From Alloacidobacterium dinghuense (GTDB lineage Bacteria > Acidobacteriota > Terriglobia > Terriglobales > Acidobacteriaceae): a stretch of DNA of 64,000 nt. A model generated the notes under the pieces. It did not search any database. It saw only the letters and a program-made list of their open reading frames with translations, and was not told the origin of the DNA. Positions 41,246 through 50,203 of this stretch are shown piece by piece. The translations under genes were made by a program, and so were the position numbers. Location: assembly GCF_014274465.1 (NCBI RefSeq), contig NZ_CP060394.1, positions 2,976,001-3,040,000 on the forward strand, in the 5' to 3' direction. Positions within the stretch are counted from its first letter, which is position 1. Each line of letters starts with the position of its first letter.

Positions 41246-41707
41246 TCACTTCTTCCAATTGAGTTCGCGCCCAACGCTTTCAAGCAAAGTTGCGCCGGCT
41301 GCAAGTGCGCGCCTACTGTCCTTCGAACGGAAACGTCCCAAGAGCGCCCACAGGGATGGCGGATCTCCATTCTCAGACTGCTCTACCGCTTGCGGCAGCA
41401 TTGCCGAAATGCGGTGCAGGGTTTCGGGATCGATGCTGCTCAGCAGTTTGGCCATGATCAGCAGGTTGCGAATGCTGCGCACAGACTCAGGCTGCGTCGT
41501 GAGGCGGACGACGTGATTCAGCACTTCATCACCCGCGCCCAGTGCTCCGCGCAAAAGATCGAGTGTTCTGGAGTCATACAGTTGCTGGAGTAATTCGTAC
41601 AGCGAAAGCATCGCGTCCGCGTGTTCTACAGGCGCGTTGTCCAGACGGCGCTGCAACTCTTCGCGCGCATTGCGGGGCTGCGGCTTGATTTCAATCGGCT
41701 TGGCCAT
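41246..41707 (-). CDS. DUF1641 protein, formate dehydrogenase partner
   Basis: The 153-residue product is a helical DUF1641 protein (ADAMLSLYELLQQLYDSRTLDLLRGALGAGDEVLNHVV; SIRNLLIMAKLLSSIDPETL). DUF1641 genes, such as yrhD of Bacillus, regularly stand next to FdhF/YrhE-type formate dehydrogenase genes, as here, where only eight bases separate the two. Its role is not established; a chaperone or small subunit for the oxidoreductase is possible. No signal peptide is present, so it is expected in the cytoplasm. Confidence 0.85.
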   Translation of the reverse strand: MAKPIEIKPQPRNAREELQRRLDNAPVEHADAMLSLYELLQQLYDSRTLDLLRGALGAGDEVLNHVVRLTTQPESVRSIRNLLIMAKLLSSIDPETLHRISAMLPQAVEQSENGDPPSLWALLGRFRSKDSRRALAAGATLLESVGRELNWKK

Positions 41708-41715
41708 GGTCGCTC

Positions 41716-44700
41716 CTATTTATCCGTCTGAATCTGCACCAATCCATTGCCGGGCATTTTGTAGTCGACACGTTTCCACTTGCGTTCTACCTCGACACCT
41801 TTTTGCGGCGTGGGCGTGCCATAGCGGAAGTTGATGCGCGGTAGTGGATTTTCACCGCGCCATGGCAACACCTTCATCTTCACCGGAGTTTCTTTATAAG
41901 CAGGCGTATGCGTAGTCCTGTCGGTAAAACTTCCGGTCAGCAGATTTGCGGGCTTCTCCGGCGAATTTAGCGGCATATACAGCTGATTTCCGCTCACCCG
42001 ATCCGTCACCAGCACCTGCGTGCGAATCTCGCCGTGTCGCGACGTGATGTCCACCCATTGACCCGTTGAAATGCCGCGATTCTCGGCCAATTCCGGTGAT
42101 ACCTCCACGAATCGATTCGGAGTCTCTTCGTGCACTCCGGCAACCCGATAGGTCATGTTTCCTTCATGGAAATGTTCGAGCATGCGGCCGTTATTCAGAT
42201 GAAGGTCAAACTCGGCATCCATCACATCGCACGGAGGAATCCATTCCAGCGGATAAAAATTTGCCTTGCCATCATGGAAGTTAAATCTCTCGGTGTAGAG
42301 CAGCGGCTGATCCGTACCATCCAGCGCTACCGGCCACTGCAGTGTTTTGTATCCGGCGAGCCGGTCATATGTAACGCCTGCGAACATCGGAGAAAGAGAT
42401 GCGGCCTCATGCATCACATCTGCGGGATGCGTATAGTTCCACTTCGCGCCGAGGCGCCTGGCAATTTCCTGCACAATTTTCCAGTCCGGTTTACTTTCGC
42501 CCAGAGGTTCAAACACCTGATAGAGCCGCTGGATACGACGCTCTGTACTCGTAAACGTCCCCTCTTTTTCGAGGCTCGGGCTTGCGGGCAGCACCACGTC
42601 GGCATAACGGCACGTTTCGCTGAAGAAGATATCCTGCACCACAAAGAAGTCGAGCATAGAAAAGGCCGCGCCCACGTAGTTGGCATTCGAATCGGCGCTG
42701 TACATGTCTTCGCCGAAGAGGTAAATCCCTTTCACCTTGCCTTCGTGCACAGCGTCGACCATTTCGTGATTGTCGAGCCCCTTGCTGGTCGGGAGATCTA
42801 CTCCCCATCCCTGCTCGTAACGCTTCCGCACCTCTTCGTCGACCACCTTTTCGTAGCCGGCGAAATACGCTGGCATACAGCCAAAATCGCTTGCGCCCTG
42901 CACATTGTTGTGTCCACGCAGCGGATAGGCTCCTGTCCCCGGACGCATGTAATTTCCGGTCGTAAGCAGAAGATTTGATATCGCGGTGGAAGTGTCTGAG
43001 CCTCCGCAATGCTGCGTCACGCCCATCGCCCACAGCACACACATGGAAGGAGCCGCAATGATCTCTTCAGCAACCTTTATCAGCGTCTCTTTCGGAATGC
43101 CCGTGACCTGTGCTGCATGGTCCATCGTGAAGGGCTCAAGGCTCTTCCTGTACTCGTCGAACTTATTCACCCATTGATGGATGAAGTCCGTCTTCGCCTT
43201 GCCGTTGTCGATAATGTATTTTGCAATCGCCGAGAGCCACACGAGGTCCGTGCCAGGCAGTGGCCGAAGGTGAATATCTGAGCGCCGTGCCATCTCGTGC
43301 TCGCGAATATCAGCCACAATCAACGTTTGGCCATGCAGTTTGTGCGCCCGCTTCACGCGCGTCGCAAGCACCGGATGGCTCTCCGCTGTATTGCTTCCGA
43401 TAATCAACACCAACGATGACTGCGCAATGTCGCTGATCGATCCCGAATCTCCGCCGTACCCTACGGTGCGAAAGAGTCCCTGCGTAGCTGGAGACTGGCA
43501 GTAACGCGAGCAGTTGTCCACGTTATTTGTACCGACTACAGCACGCGCCAGCTTCTGCATCAGATAGTTTTCTTCGTTCGTGCACTTAGAAGATGAGATG
43601 AATCCGAGCGCATCTGGTCCATGAGCTGCCCTGATCTCGCCCAGTCGGCGCGCAACCATGTCGAGTGCTTCTTCCCAACTCGCTTCGCGAAAGCCATCGC
43701 CTTCGCGGATCAGCGGCTTCTGCAGGCGGTCCGGATGATTCACAAAATCCCATCCGAATTTGCCCTTCACGCAGGTTGAGATGTTGTTCGCCGCACCCTC
43801 ACTCGGCTCAATTTTCAGAATGTGCCGGTCTCTGGTCCAGATGTCATACGAGCATCCGACGCCACAGTAGGTGCAGACGGTCTTCGTTATTTTGGTTCGC
43901 ACCTTGCGCATTGCCGATTCGGTTTCAGAGAGCTGAAGAATCGGTCCGTATCCAACCTCCGGCTCGATCTCTTTCACCAGATCGATCATTCCCTCCAGGG
44001 CCTTGGCCGGCCAATGCGTAAAATACCCAGCCTCGCCCAGCATTGACTTCTCCATTAATGCATTACACGGACACACTGTGACGCAATGCCCGCAACTCAC
44101 ACAACTCGATCCGCCGATCTTCTCACCACCGTCCCACAACACGCGCGGATGGTCGTCTTCCCATCGAATCGAAAGCGTCTCATTCACCTGCACGTTCTGG
44201 CACGCTTCGACACAACGCCCGCATAAGATGCACTGATCTGGGTCGTAGCGATAGAAAGGGTTCGACATGTCCTTCTCATACGGCTTCGGCTTATAGGGGC
44301 GCTGCTGATGCTCGACATTCAGCATCGCCGTGGTGTTGTGCAGCGTACAGTTGCCGTTATTGTTGTCGCAGACCGTGCAGTAAAGCAGGTGATTGCCAAG
44401 AATGCGGTCGAAGGCCTCATGCTGCGCATCATGCGCTCTTTGCGATTCCGTCACCACATGCATTCCGGCAGCTACCTTCGTTCCGCAGGCGCGAACCAGC
44501 TTGCCGTCCACCTCTACCATGCAGGTATCGCACGTCTGGATCGGTCCGAGATGATGGTGATAGCAGACCTGTGGCACTTCCTTGCCTGTGCGATTGATCG
44601 CATCAATCAGATGCTCGCCGACATAGCCGGAGGCCGAAACCCCATCGAGAGTAATTTCACAGGAAGGAGCATGTATGGGCGAATCAGGCAAACTGGAGAT

Positions 44701-44733
44701 CAAGTGTCCGGAGGAAGTTTCTACTGTGCTCAT
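41716..44733 (-). CDS. Formate-dehydrogenase-like molybdopterin oxidoreductase, alpha subunit (FdhF/YrhE type)
   Basis: This is a 1005-residue cytoplasmic enzyme. In order it has a 2Fe-2S ferredoxin domain (CYHHHLGPIQTCDTCMVEV), two 4Fe-4S motifs (CILCGRCVEAC; CVSCGHCVTVCPC), a further cluster motif at CTYCGVGCSYDI, and the Mo/W-bis-PGD domains. The presumed metal ligand is C412 in SRYCQSPA; the next residue is Gln413, where E. coli FdhF has a catalytic His. This may be normal for this subgroup, so formate as substrate is likely but not certain. The ATG at 44733 was chosen over upstream codons because AAGGAC precedes it. DUF1641 follows in an operon. Confidence 0.88.
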   Translation of the reverse strand: MSTVETSSGHLISSLPDSPIHAPSCEITLDGVSASGYVGEHLIDAINRTGKEVPQVCYHHHLGPIQTCDTCMVEVDGKLVRACGTKVAAGMHVVTESQRAHDAQHEAFDRILGNHLLYCTVCDNNNGNCTLHNTTAMLNVEHQQRPYKPKPYEKDMSNPFYRYDPDQCILCGRCVEACQNVQVNETLSIRWEDDHPRVLWDGGEKIGGSSCVSCGHCVTVCPCNALMEKSMLGEAGYFTHWPAKALEGMIDLVKEIEPEVGYGPILQLSETESAMRKVRTKITKTVCTYCGVGCSYDIWTRDRHILKIEPSEGAANNISTCVKGKFGWDFVNHPDRLQKPLIREGDGFREASWEEALDMVARRLGEIRAAHGPDALGFISSSKCTNEENYLMQKLARAVVGTNNVDNCSRYCQSPATQGLFRTVGYGGDSGSISDIAQSSLVLIIGSNTAESHPVLATRVKRAHKLHGQTLIVADIREHEMARRSDIHLRPLPGTDLVWLSAIAKYIIDNGKAKTDFIHQWVNKFDEYRKSLEPFTMDHAAQVTGIPKETLIKVAEEIIAAPSMCVLWAMGVTQHCGGSDTSTAISNLLLTTGNYMRPGTGAYPLRGHNNVQGASDFGCMPAYFAGYEKVVDEEVRKRYEQGWGVDLPTSKGLDNHEMVDAVHEGKVKGIYLFGEDMYSADSNANYVGAAFSMLDFFVVQDIFFSETCRYADVVLPASPSLEKEGTFTSTERRIQRLYQVFEPLGESKPDWKIVQEIARRLGAKWNYTHPADVMHEAASLSPMFAGVTYDRLAGYKTLQWPVALDGTDQPLLYTERFNFHDGKANFYPLEWIPPCDVMDAEFDLHLNNGRMLEHFHEGNMTYRVAGVHEETPNRFVEVSPELAENRGISTGQWVDITSRHGEIRTQVLVTDRVSGNQLYMPLNSPEKPANLLTGSFTDRTTHTPAYKETPVKMKVLPWRGENPLPRINFRYGTPTPQKGVEVERKWKRVDYKMPGNGLVQIQTDK

Positions 44734-44953
44734 TGGGAGATGTCCTTTTAGCTTGGATGCGCTCCTACGCATATGTCGCTGCCGAGTGAAATCCCTGCGC
44801 TATGCTTGAACTCTCAGCAATGCGCGCCTCTTCTAACATGAAACTTTTCATCATATTTGCTCGTCACGACTTCTTCAACCCATCTGAGCCTTTTATCTTT
44901 CTCCATTCATCCAATTAAACGAATCCAATTTCCTATTCGTCGCAGGAGGCGGC

Positions 44954-45937
44954 ATGCAGTTTGTGAATCTGGGGTCTACTGGACTCAAAGTTTCTCGTAT
45001 TTGCCTTGGAACCATGACCTACGGTTCGAAAAAGTGGCGTGAATGGGTGTTAGAAGAAGACGAGAGCAAAACTTTTTTCCGCCGCGCGCTGGAAGCAGGC
45101 ATCAATTTCTTCGACACCGCCGATATGTATTCTCTCGGCGTAAGCGAAGAGATTACCGGCCGCGCGCTGAAAGAGTTCGGCTCCTCACGCGATAAGGTTG
45201 TCATCGCCACCAAGCTTTTCAATCCGATGGGTGATGACCCAAACCAACGCGGTCTCTCGCGCAAGCACATCTTCCATTCGATTGACGACAGTCTGCGCCG
45301 CCTCGGCACCGACTATATCGACTTGTACCAGATTCACCGCTTCGACTATGAAACGCCGATCGAAGAAACACTCGAAGCGCTGGACGACCTGGTGCGCTCC
45401 GGAAAGGTTCTCTATCTCGGCGCGTCGTCGATGTTCGCCTGGCAGTTCCAGCAGATGCTGCACACGTCAGACACTCTGGGACTCAACCGCTTCGTCACCA
45501 TGCAGAACCACTACAACCTCGTCTACCGCGAGGAAGAGCGCGAGATGATTCCTCTCTGCGAAGACCAGGGCATCGGCCTTATTCCCTGGAGCCCGCTCGC
45601 GCGCGGCTTTCTTGCCGGAAACCGCAGCCGCCAGGACCGTGGCGAAACCCTTCGCGCCAAAACCGATGCCTTCGCCCACGAACTCTATTACCGCGACTCA
45701 GACTTTACCATCGTGGACCGCGTGACAGAGATTGCCAAGAAACGCGGCGTCAGCAATGCGCAGATTGCGCTCGCCTGGATGCTGTCGAAGCCGGCAGTTG
45801 CCGCACCAATCATTGGAGCCAGCAAGCCACATCATCTGGACGATGCTCTTGCAGCGCTCGATGTTCATCTCAGCGAAGAAGAGCTCAGAGCGCTCGAAGA
45901 ACCATACGAGCCGCATCCGATTCTTGGTCACAAGTAG
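44954..45937 (+). CDS. Aldo/keto reductase
   Basis: The 327-residue NADPH-dependent reductase has the AKR TIM barrel with the catalytic tetrad visible: Asp and Tyr in FFDTADMYSLG (about 51-61), Lys in VVIATKLF (about 87) and His in DLYQIHRFD (about 125). VTMQNHYNLVYREEEREMIPLC and GLIPWSPLARGFLAGN are typical of the AKR11/12-like group near YajO. GGAGG lies before the ATG. It diverges from the oxidoreductase gene and converges with hom. The carbonyl substrate is unknown. Confidence 0.93.
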   Translation: MQFVNLGSTGLKVSRICLGTMTYGSKKWREWVLEEDESKTFFRRALEAGINFFDTADMYSLGVSEEITGRALKEFGSSRDKVVIATKLFNPMGDDPNQRGLSRKHIFHSIDDSLRRLGTDYIDLYQIHRFDYETPIEETLEALDDLVRSGKVLYLGASSMFAWQFQQMLHTSDTLGLNRFVTMQNHYNLVYREEEREMIPLCEDQGIGLIPWSPLARGFLAGNRSRQDRGETLRAKTDAFAHELYYRDSDFTIVDRVTEIAKKRGVSNAQIALAWMLSKPAVAAPIIGASKPHHLDDALAALDVHLSEEELRALEEPYEPHPILGHK

Positions 45938-45956
45938 TTCACGACCTGCCGTGGAT

Positions 45957-47225
45957 TCACAGACCCGCTTCTGGTTCCAGGATTTGCAGATCGAGAGTCG
46001 GCTCCAACAGATAGTCGAAGGTTGCAATTCTTGCCAAAGCCCGTCTTAGCGCGGAAGACGGGCACGGCTCCACGATGACGACGAAGGGCAGGCTTTCTTT
46101 CGTATGCCCGGGCTTTTGCAGGATCGCGTGGATGTTGATCTCCTGCTCCGCCAGGGCGCCAGCAATCTGTGCAATGATGCCTGGGCGATCTTTTACAACC
46201 AACCGAATATAGTGGCGCAGCAAAAAATCTCCGCTGACTCCAACCTTCTTGCTTGGCAAACCAATCGCACATGAGCCATGCGCGATCGCCAGCAGATCAG
46301 AGATGACCGCAACAGCTGTCGGATGGCCGCCCGCGCCGTGTCCGGAGAAAACAACGTCGCCGCCATAGGCGCCGCCCACCAGCAGCATATTCTCCGTGCC
46401 GCGTGACCACGCCAGCGGCGAATCCTGCGGCACCAGCATTGGCCCGACGGTGGCCAGAACTTCGTCGCCCCGCAGCTCTGCACGTGAAATCTGCCGGATC
46501 GTGCATCCCATCTCGCGCGCATACGCGAAATCAATGGCCGCAATTTCCGTAATAGACTTCGCCGCAACATCGCTCACCGCAACATCGGCACGCAGCGCGA
46601 TCCGCAAGAGAATCACCAGCTTCGCCCGCGCGTCGAATCCCGCCACATCTTCGGTCGGGTCAGCTTCGGCATATCCCAGTGCCTGCGTTTCTTTAAGAAT
46701 CTGTGCGAAGTCAGCACCATCTTCCATCTTGCTCAGGATGAAATTACAGGTGCCGTTCAGAATGCCTTCGATTCGGGTGATGCGGTCACCTGCGAGTCCC
46801 TGCTGCAGACCGGGAATAACCGGCACACCACCGGCTACAGCCGCTCCGTAAAACAAATGGCAGCCCTTACTCCGCGCCAGCTTGTCGAGTGCAATCCCAT
46901 GCTCTGCAATCAGCTTTTTGTTAGCCGTCACAACGGATTTACCGGCTTCCAGCGCCCGCCGCACCCAGTCGCCCGCGGGATCAAGACCGCCCGCCAGTTC
47001 CAGCACCACGTCTACGGGCGCCGACAAAACATCTTCGATCGCTTCAGTCCAGATCACACTTTGCGAAACCCAATCGACTCGCTTCCGCGCTACGTTGCGA
47101 TTGAAGATGTGCGTCAGTTCCACACCCGCAGGCTTCGAGTCGCAAAGAATGCGCGCCACTGAACTGCCAACCGTTCCGAATCCAAGAATTGCCGCTCTCA
47201 CTTTTGCCGCCTGCGCGTCGGACAC
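45957..47225 (-). CDS. hom: Homoserine dehydrogenase
   Basis: This enzyme reduces aspartate semialdehyde to homoserine for threonine and methionine synthesis. The 422-residue product has an N-terminal Rossmann fold (AAILGFGTVGSSVARIL), the family core KLIAEHGIALDKLA, GVPVIPGLQQGLAGDRITRIEGILNGTCNFILSKMEDG and AYAEADPTEDVAGFDARAK-like GYAEADPTEDVAGFDARAK, and a C-terminal ACT domain (VKDRPGIIAQIAGALAEQEINIHAILQ) for feedback control by an amino acid. The start is GTG at 47225 with AGGAATA upstream. It follows the sensor kinase gene by 84 bases on the same strand. Confidence 0.96.
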   Translation of the reverse strand: MSDAQAAKVRAAILGFGTVGSSVARILCDSKPAGVELTHIFNRNVARKRVDWVSQSVIWTEAIEDVLSAPVDVVLELAGGLDPAGDWVRRALEAGKSVVTANKKLIAEHGIALDKLARSKGCHLFYGAAVAGGVPVIPGLQQGLAGDRITRIEGILNGTCNFILSKMEDGADFAQILKETQALGYAEADPTEDVAGFDARAKLVILLRIALRADVAVSDVAAKSITEIAAIDFAYAREMGCTIRQISRAELRGDEVLATVGPMLVPQDSPLAWSRGTENMLLVGGAYGGDVVFSGHGAGGHPTAVAVISDLLAIAHGSCAIGLPSKKVGVSGDFLLRHYIRLVVKDRPGIIAQIAGALAEQEINIHAILQKPGHTKESLPFVVIVEPCPSSALRRALARIATFDYLLEPTLDLQILEPEAGL

Positions 47226-47309
47226 TATTCCTGTCTCTCCCGACTTGTTGAGTTGAATGGGTAACTGACAACCATCTTATCGGAAGTGTCTGACCTATCT
47301 TTCAAAGAC

Positions 47310-48779
47310 CTACGCGCCGCGTCGAACAGTTCCCGGCTCATTTTCCGGAATCTCGGGACGATGCAACGCCTCTCGCTCTGGCGAAACTATCGGAATCCGT
47401 ACCTCAGCCTGGCACCCGATGACATCCATCCGGTTTCGTAGTTCAAGCGAACCGCCATGCGCTTCGGCAATTTGCCGCGCCAGCACTAGGCCAACGCCAG
47501 TGCCGCTCTTCTTTGTTGTGTAGAACGGAACGAAAAGGTTGCCGGGATTCGTGAGTCCAGGCCCGTTGTCTTCAATCAGAATGGACACCATGTCTCCTGC
47601 AAACCGGCTGCGAATCCTCACTGCAGGCTTGCTCACCAGTCCAGCTTCTTCGCGCTCGTTCACCGCAGCATCCACTGCGTTCTTCACCAGGTTGATCAGC
47701 AACTGCTCCATCTGGTCAGGATCAGCCTTGAGACTCACGGACTGCGCATCTTCGACTTCCACGACCAGTCGCGTCTCCAGCACCGCAACGCGATCCAGCA
47801 ACTCAGGAAGCGGCACTCGCTTCAACATCGGAGACGGTAATGTCGCCAGCTGCCGATAAGCCTGCACGAACCGATTCAACGACTCCGCCCGGCTCTCGAT
47901 AACGTTCAATCCTCGTTCAAAGCTCGCTGCATTTTCAGGAGGCATCTGCGCAATGCGTGAACGCAGGCTCCCGGCGATCGACTTAATCGGCGCCAGTGAA
48001 TTACTCAGCTCATGCCCAAGCACGCGAATCAGCCGGCGCCATGCCAGCCGCTCCTCTTCGCGCAGCGCAGAGCTCACATCGGACAGCACCAGCAGCGTAT
48101 GCGGAACCCCGCGCTGGCGGAAGCTGCTCCGCCGCACCATCCACCGCGCCTGCTGTCCCTGGTCTTCAATCGAGGTAATGCCTTCATCGGGTTCATCCAG
48201 AATTTTGCGGAGGCCCAGCTCGTCGGCAGTGCGCCCCAAATCACGCGCTGCGATCAGATGCAGTACGCGCTCAGCCGCAGGATTCACGACACGCAACGCG
48301 CTCAGCTCATCAAAAGCGAGCACTGGCGCATCCATCTCAAGAATCACCCGTCGCAGCAGCGCGACCGCCTCAAGTGCGCTCAACCGCTGCGATTGCATCG
48401 CGTCGGCCAGCTGATTGATCTCGATCGCCAGTTCCCCCAGCGAATCCTGAGGCGCAGCCCCGCGAGCGCGAAAAGAAAAATCTTCTTCCCGCAAAGCCGC
48501 CACAACATTGGCAAGCGTTTGCAGCGGTCGCACCACCTGTTCAAGAAAGATCGACGCCACCAGCAGAACCACGAGGCCCAGCGTCGTCAGCGAACCAATA
48601 ATGAGAGACAGGGAAACATGCTCGATCCAGAGCAGAACGGCACAAAGTAAGAAAATAGGAACACACAGCGACGTAATCAGGATTTTGATCTTGGTCTCGA
48701 AGCTGAATCCCTCTCGGGGAATTTTGCTCGTGGCCGCCGTTCTCCTGTGGTTGTGGTCGCGTCTGTTTCTAGATCCCAT
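47310..48779 (-). CDS. NtrY-like sensor histidine kinase
   Basis: The 489-residue membrane kinase has two hydrophobic segments (about 33-50 and 55-75), a HAMP-like linker (EQVVRPLQTLANVVAALREEDFSFRARG), a PAS-like region (about 145-240), phosphoacceptor H256 in VLGHELSNSLAPIKSI, and a HATPase domain (LLINLVKNAVDAAV; IEDNGPGL; GTGVGLVLAR). There is almost no periplasmic loop, so the signal is probably sensed in or near the membrane. It overlaps the response regulator gene by 11 bases and is the likely partner. It is the last gene of the HlyD-ABC-TolC operon. Confidence 0.92.
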   Translation of the reverse strand: MGSRNRRDHNHRRTAATSKIPREGFSFETKIKILITSLCVPIFLLCAVLLWIEHVSLSLIIGSLTTLGLVVLLVASIFLEQVVRPLQTLANVVAALREEDFSFRARGAAPQDSLGELAIEINQLADAMQSQRLSALEAVALLRRVILEMDAPVLAFDELSALRVVNPAAERVLHLIAARDLGRTADELGLRKILDEPDEGITSIEDQGQQARWMVRRSSFRQRGVPHTLLVLSDVSSALREEERLAWRRLIRVLGHELSNSLAPIKSIAGSLRSRIAQMPPENAASFERGLNVIESRAESLNRFVQAYRQLATLPSPMLKRVPLPELLDRVAVLETRLVVEVEDAQSVSLKADPDQMEQLLINLVKNAVDAAVNEREEAGLVSKPAVRIRSRFAGDMVSILIEDNGPGLTNPGNLFVPFYTTKKSGTGVGLVLARQIAEAHGGSLELRNRMDVIGCQAEVRIPIVSPEREALHRPEIPENEPGTVRRGA

Positions 48780-50172
48780 ATTTCTCCATCCGCCGGTACA
48801 AAGCGCCTCGGCTTAACCCGAGCGCCTCAGCAGCCTGGCTCACGTTTCCATTGGCGCGAGTCAGTGCCTTGCGGATGAGAATACTCTCTACAGACTCCAG
48901 GCTCATATCTTCAAGTGCCTGGCTGGATGCCCGTGCCTGGTTCAATCCCAGGTCGGACGCTTCAATTCTAGTCCCACGCGCCATCAGCACGGCGCGCTCA
49001 ATCGTGTGGTCAAGTTCTCGCACATTGCCCGGCCACGGATGCTGCAACATCACCTGCAGGGCGGCAGGATCGATACCCTCCATCTGCTTGCGATAGCGCG
49101 ACGCATACCGGTTCAGAAAATGCGCTGCAAGCAGGGGAATATCTTCGCGGCGGTCGCGCAGTGGCGGCAGATGAATCTCGACGGTATTGAGACGAAACAA
49201 AAGGTCACCGCGGAAGCGTCCCTGCTCGACTTCGACATGCAGATCGGCGTTGGTTGCCGACAACAGGCGCACACTTATGCGCCGCGTTTTGGACGAACCG
49301 ACCCGCTCCATCTCGCCGGTTTCGAGCACACGCAGCAGCTTTGCCTGCTGGCGCATAGGCACATTGGCAATCTCGTCGAGAAACAGTGTTCCACCGTCTG
49401 CCAGTTCAAAGCGCCCGATACGTTCGGTGCGGGCGTCGGTAAACGCGCCTTTCACGTGTCCAAAAAGCTCGCTTTCGAAAGTGCCCTCAGGCAGCGCGCC
49501 GGTATTGACCGCGACCAGCGACCGCGTTGCGCGTTGCGACAAGCCATGCAGCATCTGCGCCACGATTTCCTTGCCGGTCCCATGCTCGCCCGTGATGAGA
49601 ACATTGGCATCCGAAGGTCCGATGCGTGTAATCGTGCTCAACACCGGCTGCATGGACGACGCGGTAGCAATCAGGTCGGGAAGATTTTGCCCGCGCAGCA
49701 TGCGGTTCTCGGCTTCCAGCCGATACGCGCGCTTCACGGCGTTATGAAGATCGATTTGGGTCCGGAGAATTGTCAGCAGGCGAGCATTGTCCCAGGGCTT
49801 GGGAATGAAGTCGCGAGCGCCCCGTCGCATCGCCTCCACCGCGACTTCAACATTCGCCCAGGCCGTCATCACGATCACTGGAACATGGCTGTCGAGCGCC
49901 TTAATCTGCGTCAGCAGGTCAAGGCCTTCTTTGCCCGAGGTCGTGTCCCGCGTGTAGTTCAGGTCAACCAGGAGCGCATCGAACGAACCCACCTGCAACG
50001 CCTCCAGCACCATCATCGGCGAGCGCGCTTTCTCTACCTGATATCCCTCAGGTTCGAGCAGCAGTTCCAGCGCATCCAGAATATGGGGCTGATCGTCAGC
50101 AATCAGAACGCGCGGAACCTGCTTGTTCAGAACGTCGTTTTGTACTCCGCCGAGTTGTGAGGTCGTGGCCAT
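48769..50172 (-). CDS. NtrC-family sigma-54-dependent response regulator with GAFTDA loop
   Basis: The 467-residue product has a receiver domain (about 20-135; acidic pair D26/D27, phosphoacceptor D70), an AAA+ sigma-54 domain (about 160-390; GEHGTGKE, FLDE) and a Fis-type HTH at the C-terminus (NGNVSQAAEALGLSRGALYRRMEKYG). The sigma-54 contact loop reads GAFTDA instead of GAFTGA, with Asp at residue 246. Such variants exist, but the loop is normally invariant for sigma-54 binding. It is cotranscribed with the sensor kinase and the export genes, and a sigma-54 promoter precedes the first of these (55217-55232), so positive autoregulation is likely. Confidence 0.94.
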   Translation of the reverse strand: MATTSQLGGVQNDVLNKQVPRVLIADDQPHILDALELLLEPEGYQVEKARSPMMVLEALQVGSFDALLVDLNYTRDTTSGKEGLDLLTQIKALDSHVPVIVMTAWANVEVAVEAMRRGARDFIPKPWDNARLLTILRTQIDLHNAVKRAYRLEAENRMLRGQNLPDLIATASSMQPVLSTITRIGPSDANVLITGEHGTGKEIVAQMLHGLSQRATRSLVAVNTGALPEGTFESELFGHVKGAFTDARTERIGRFELADGGTLFLDEIANVPMRQQAKLLRVLETGEMERVGSSKTRRISVRLLSATNADLHVEVEQGRFRGDLLFRLNTVEIHLPPLRDRREDIPLLAAHFLNRYASRYRKQMEGIDPAALQVMLQHPWPGNVRELDHTIERAVLMARGTRIEASDLGLNQARASSQALEDMSLESVESILIRKALTRANGNVSQAAEALGLSRGALYRRMEKYGI

Positions 50173-50203
50173 CTAAAGACCTGAGTATAGCCGCCTTCAG
50201 CGA

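Noticed and set aside
49006-50160. 384-codon plus-strand open frame opposite the response regulator
   Set aside because: It is a shadow of the NtrC-family gene, with no recognised domain.
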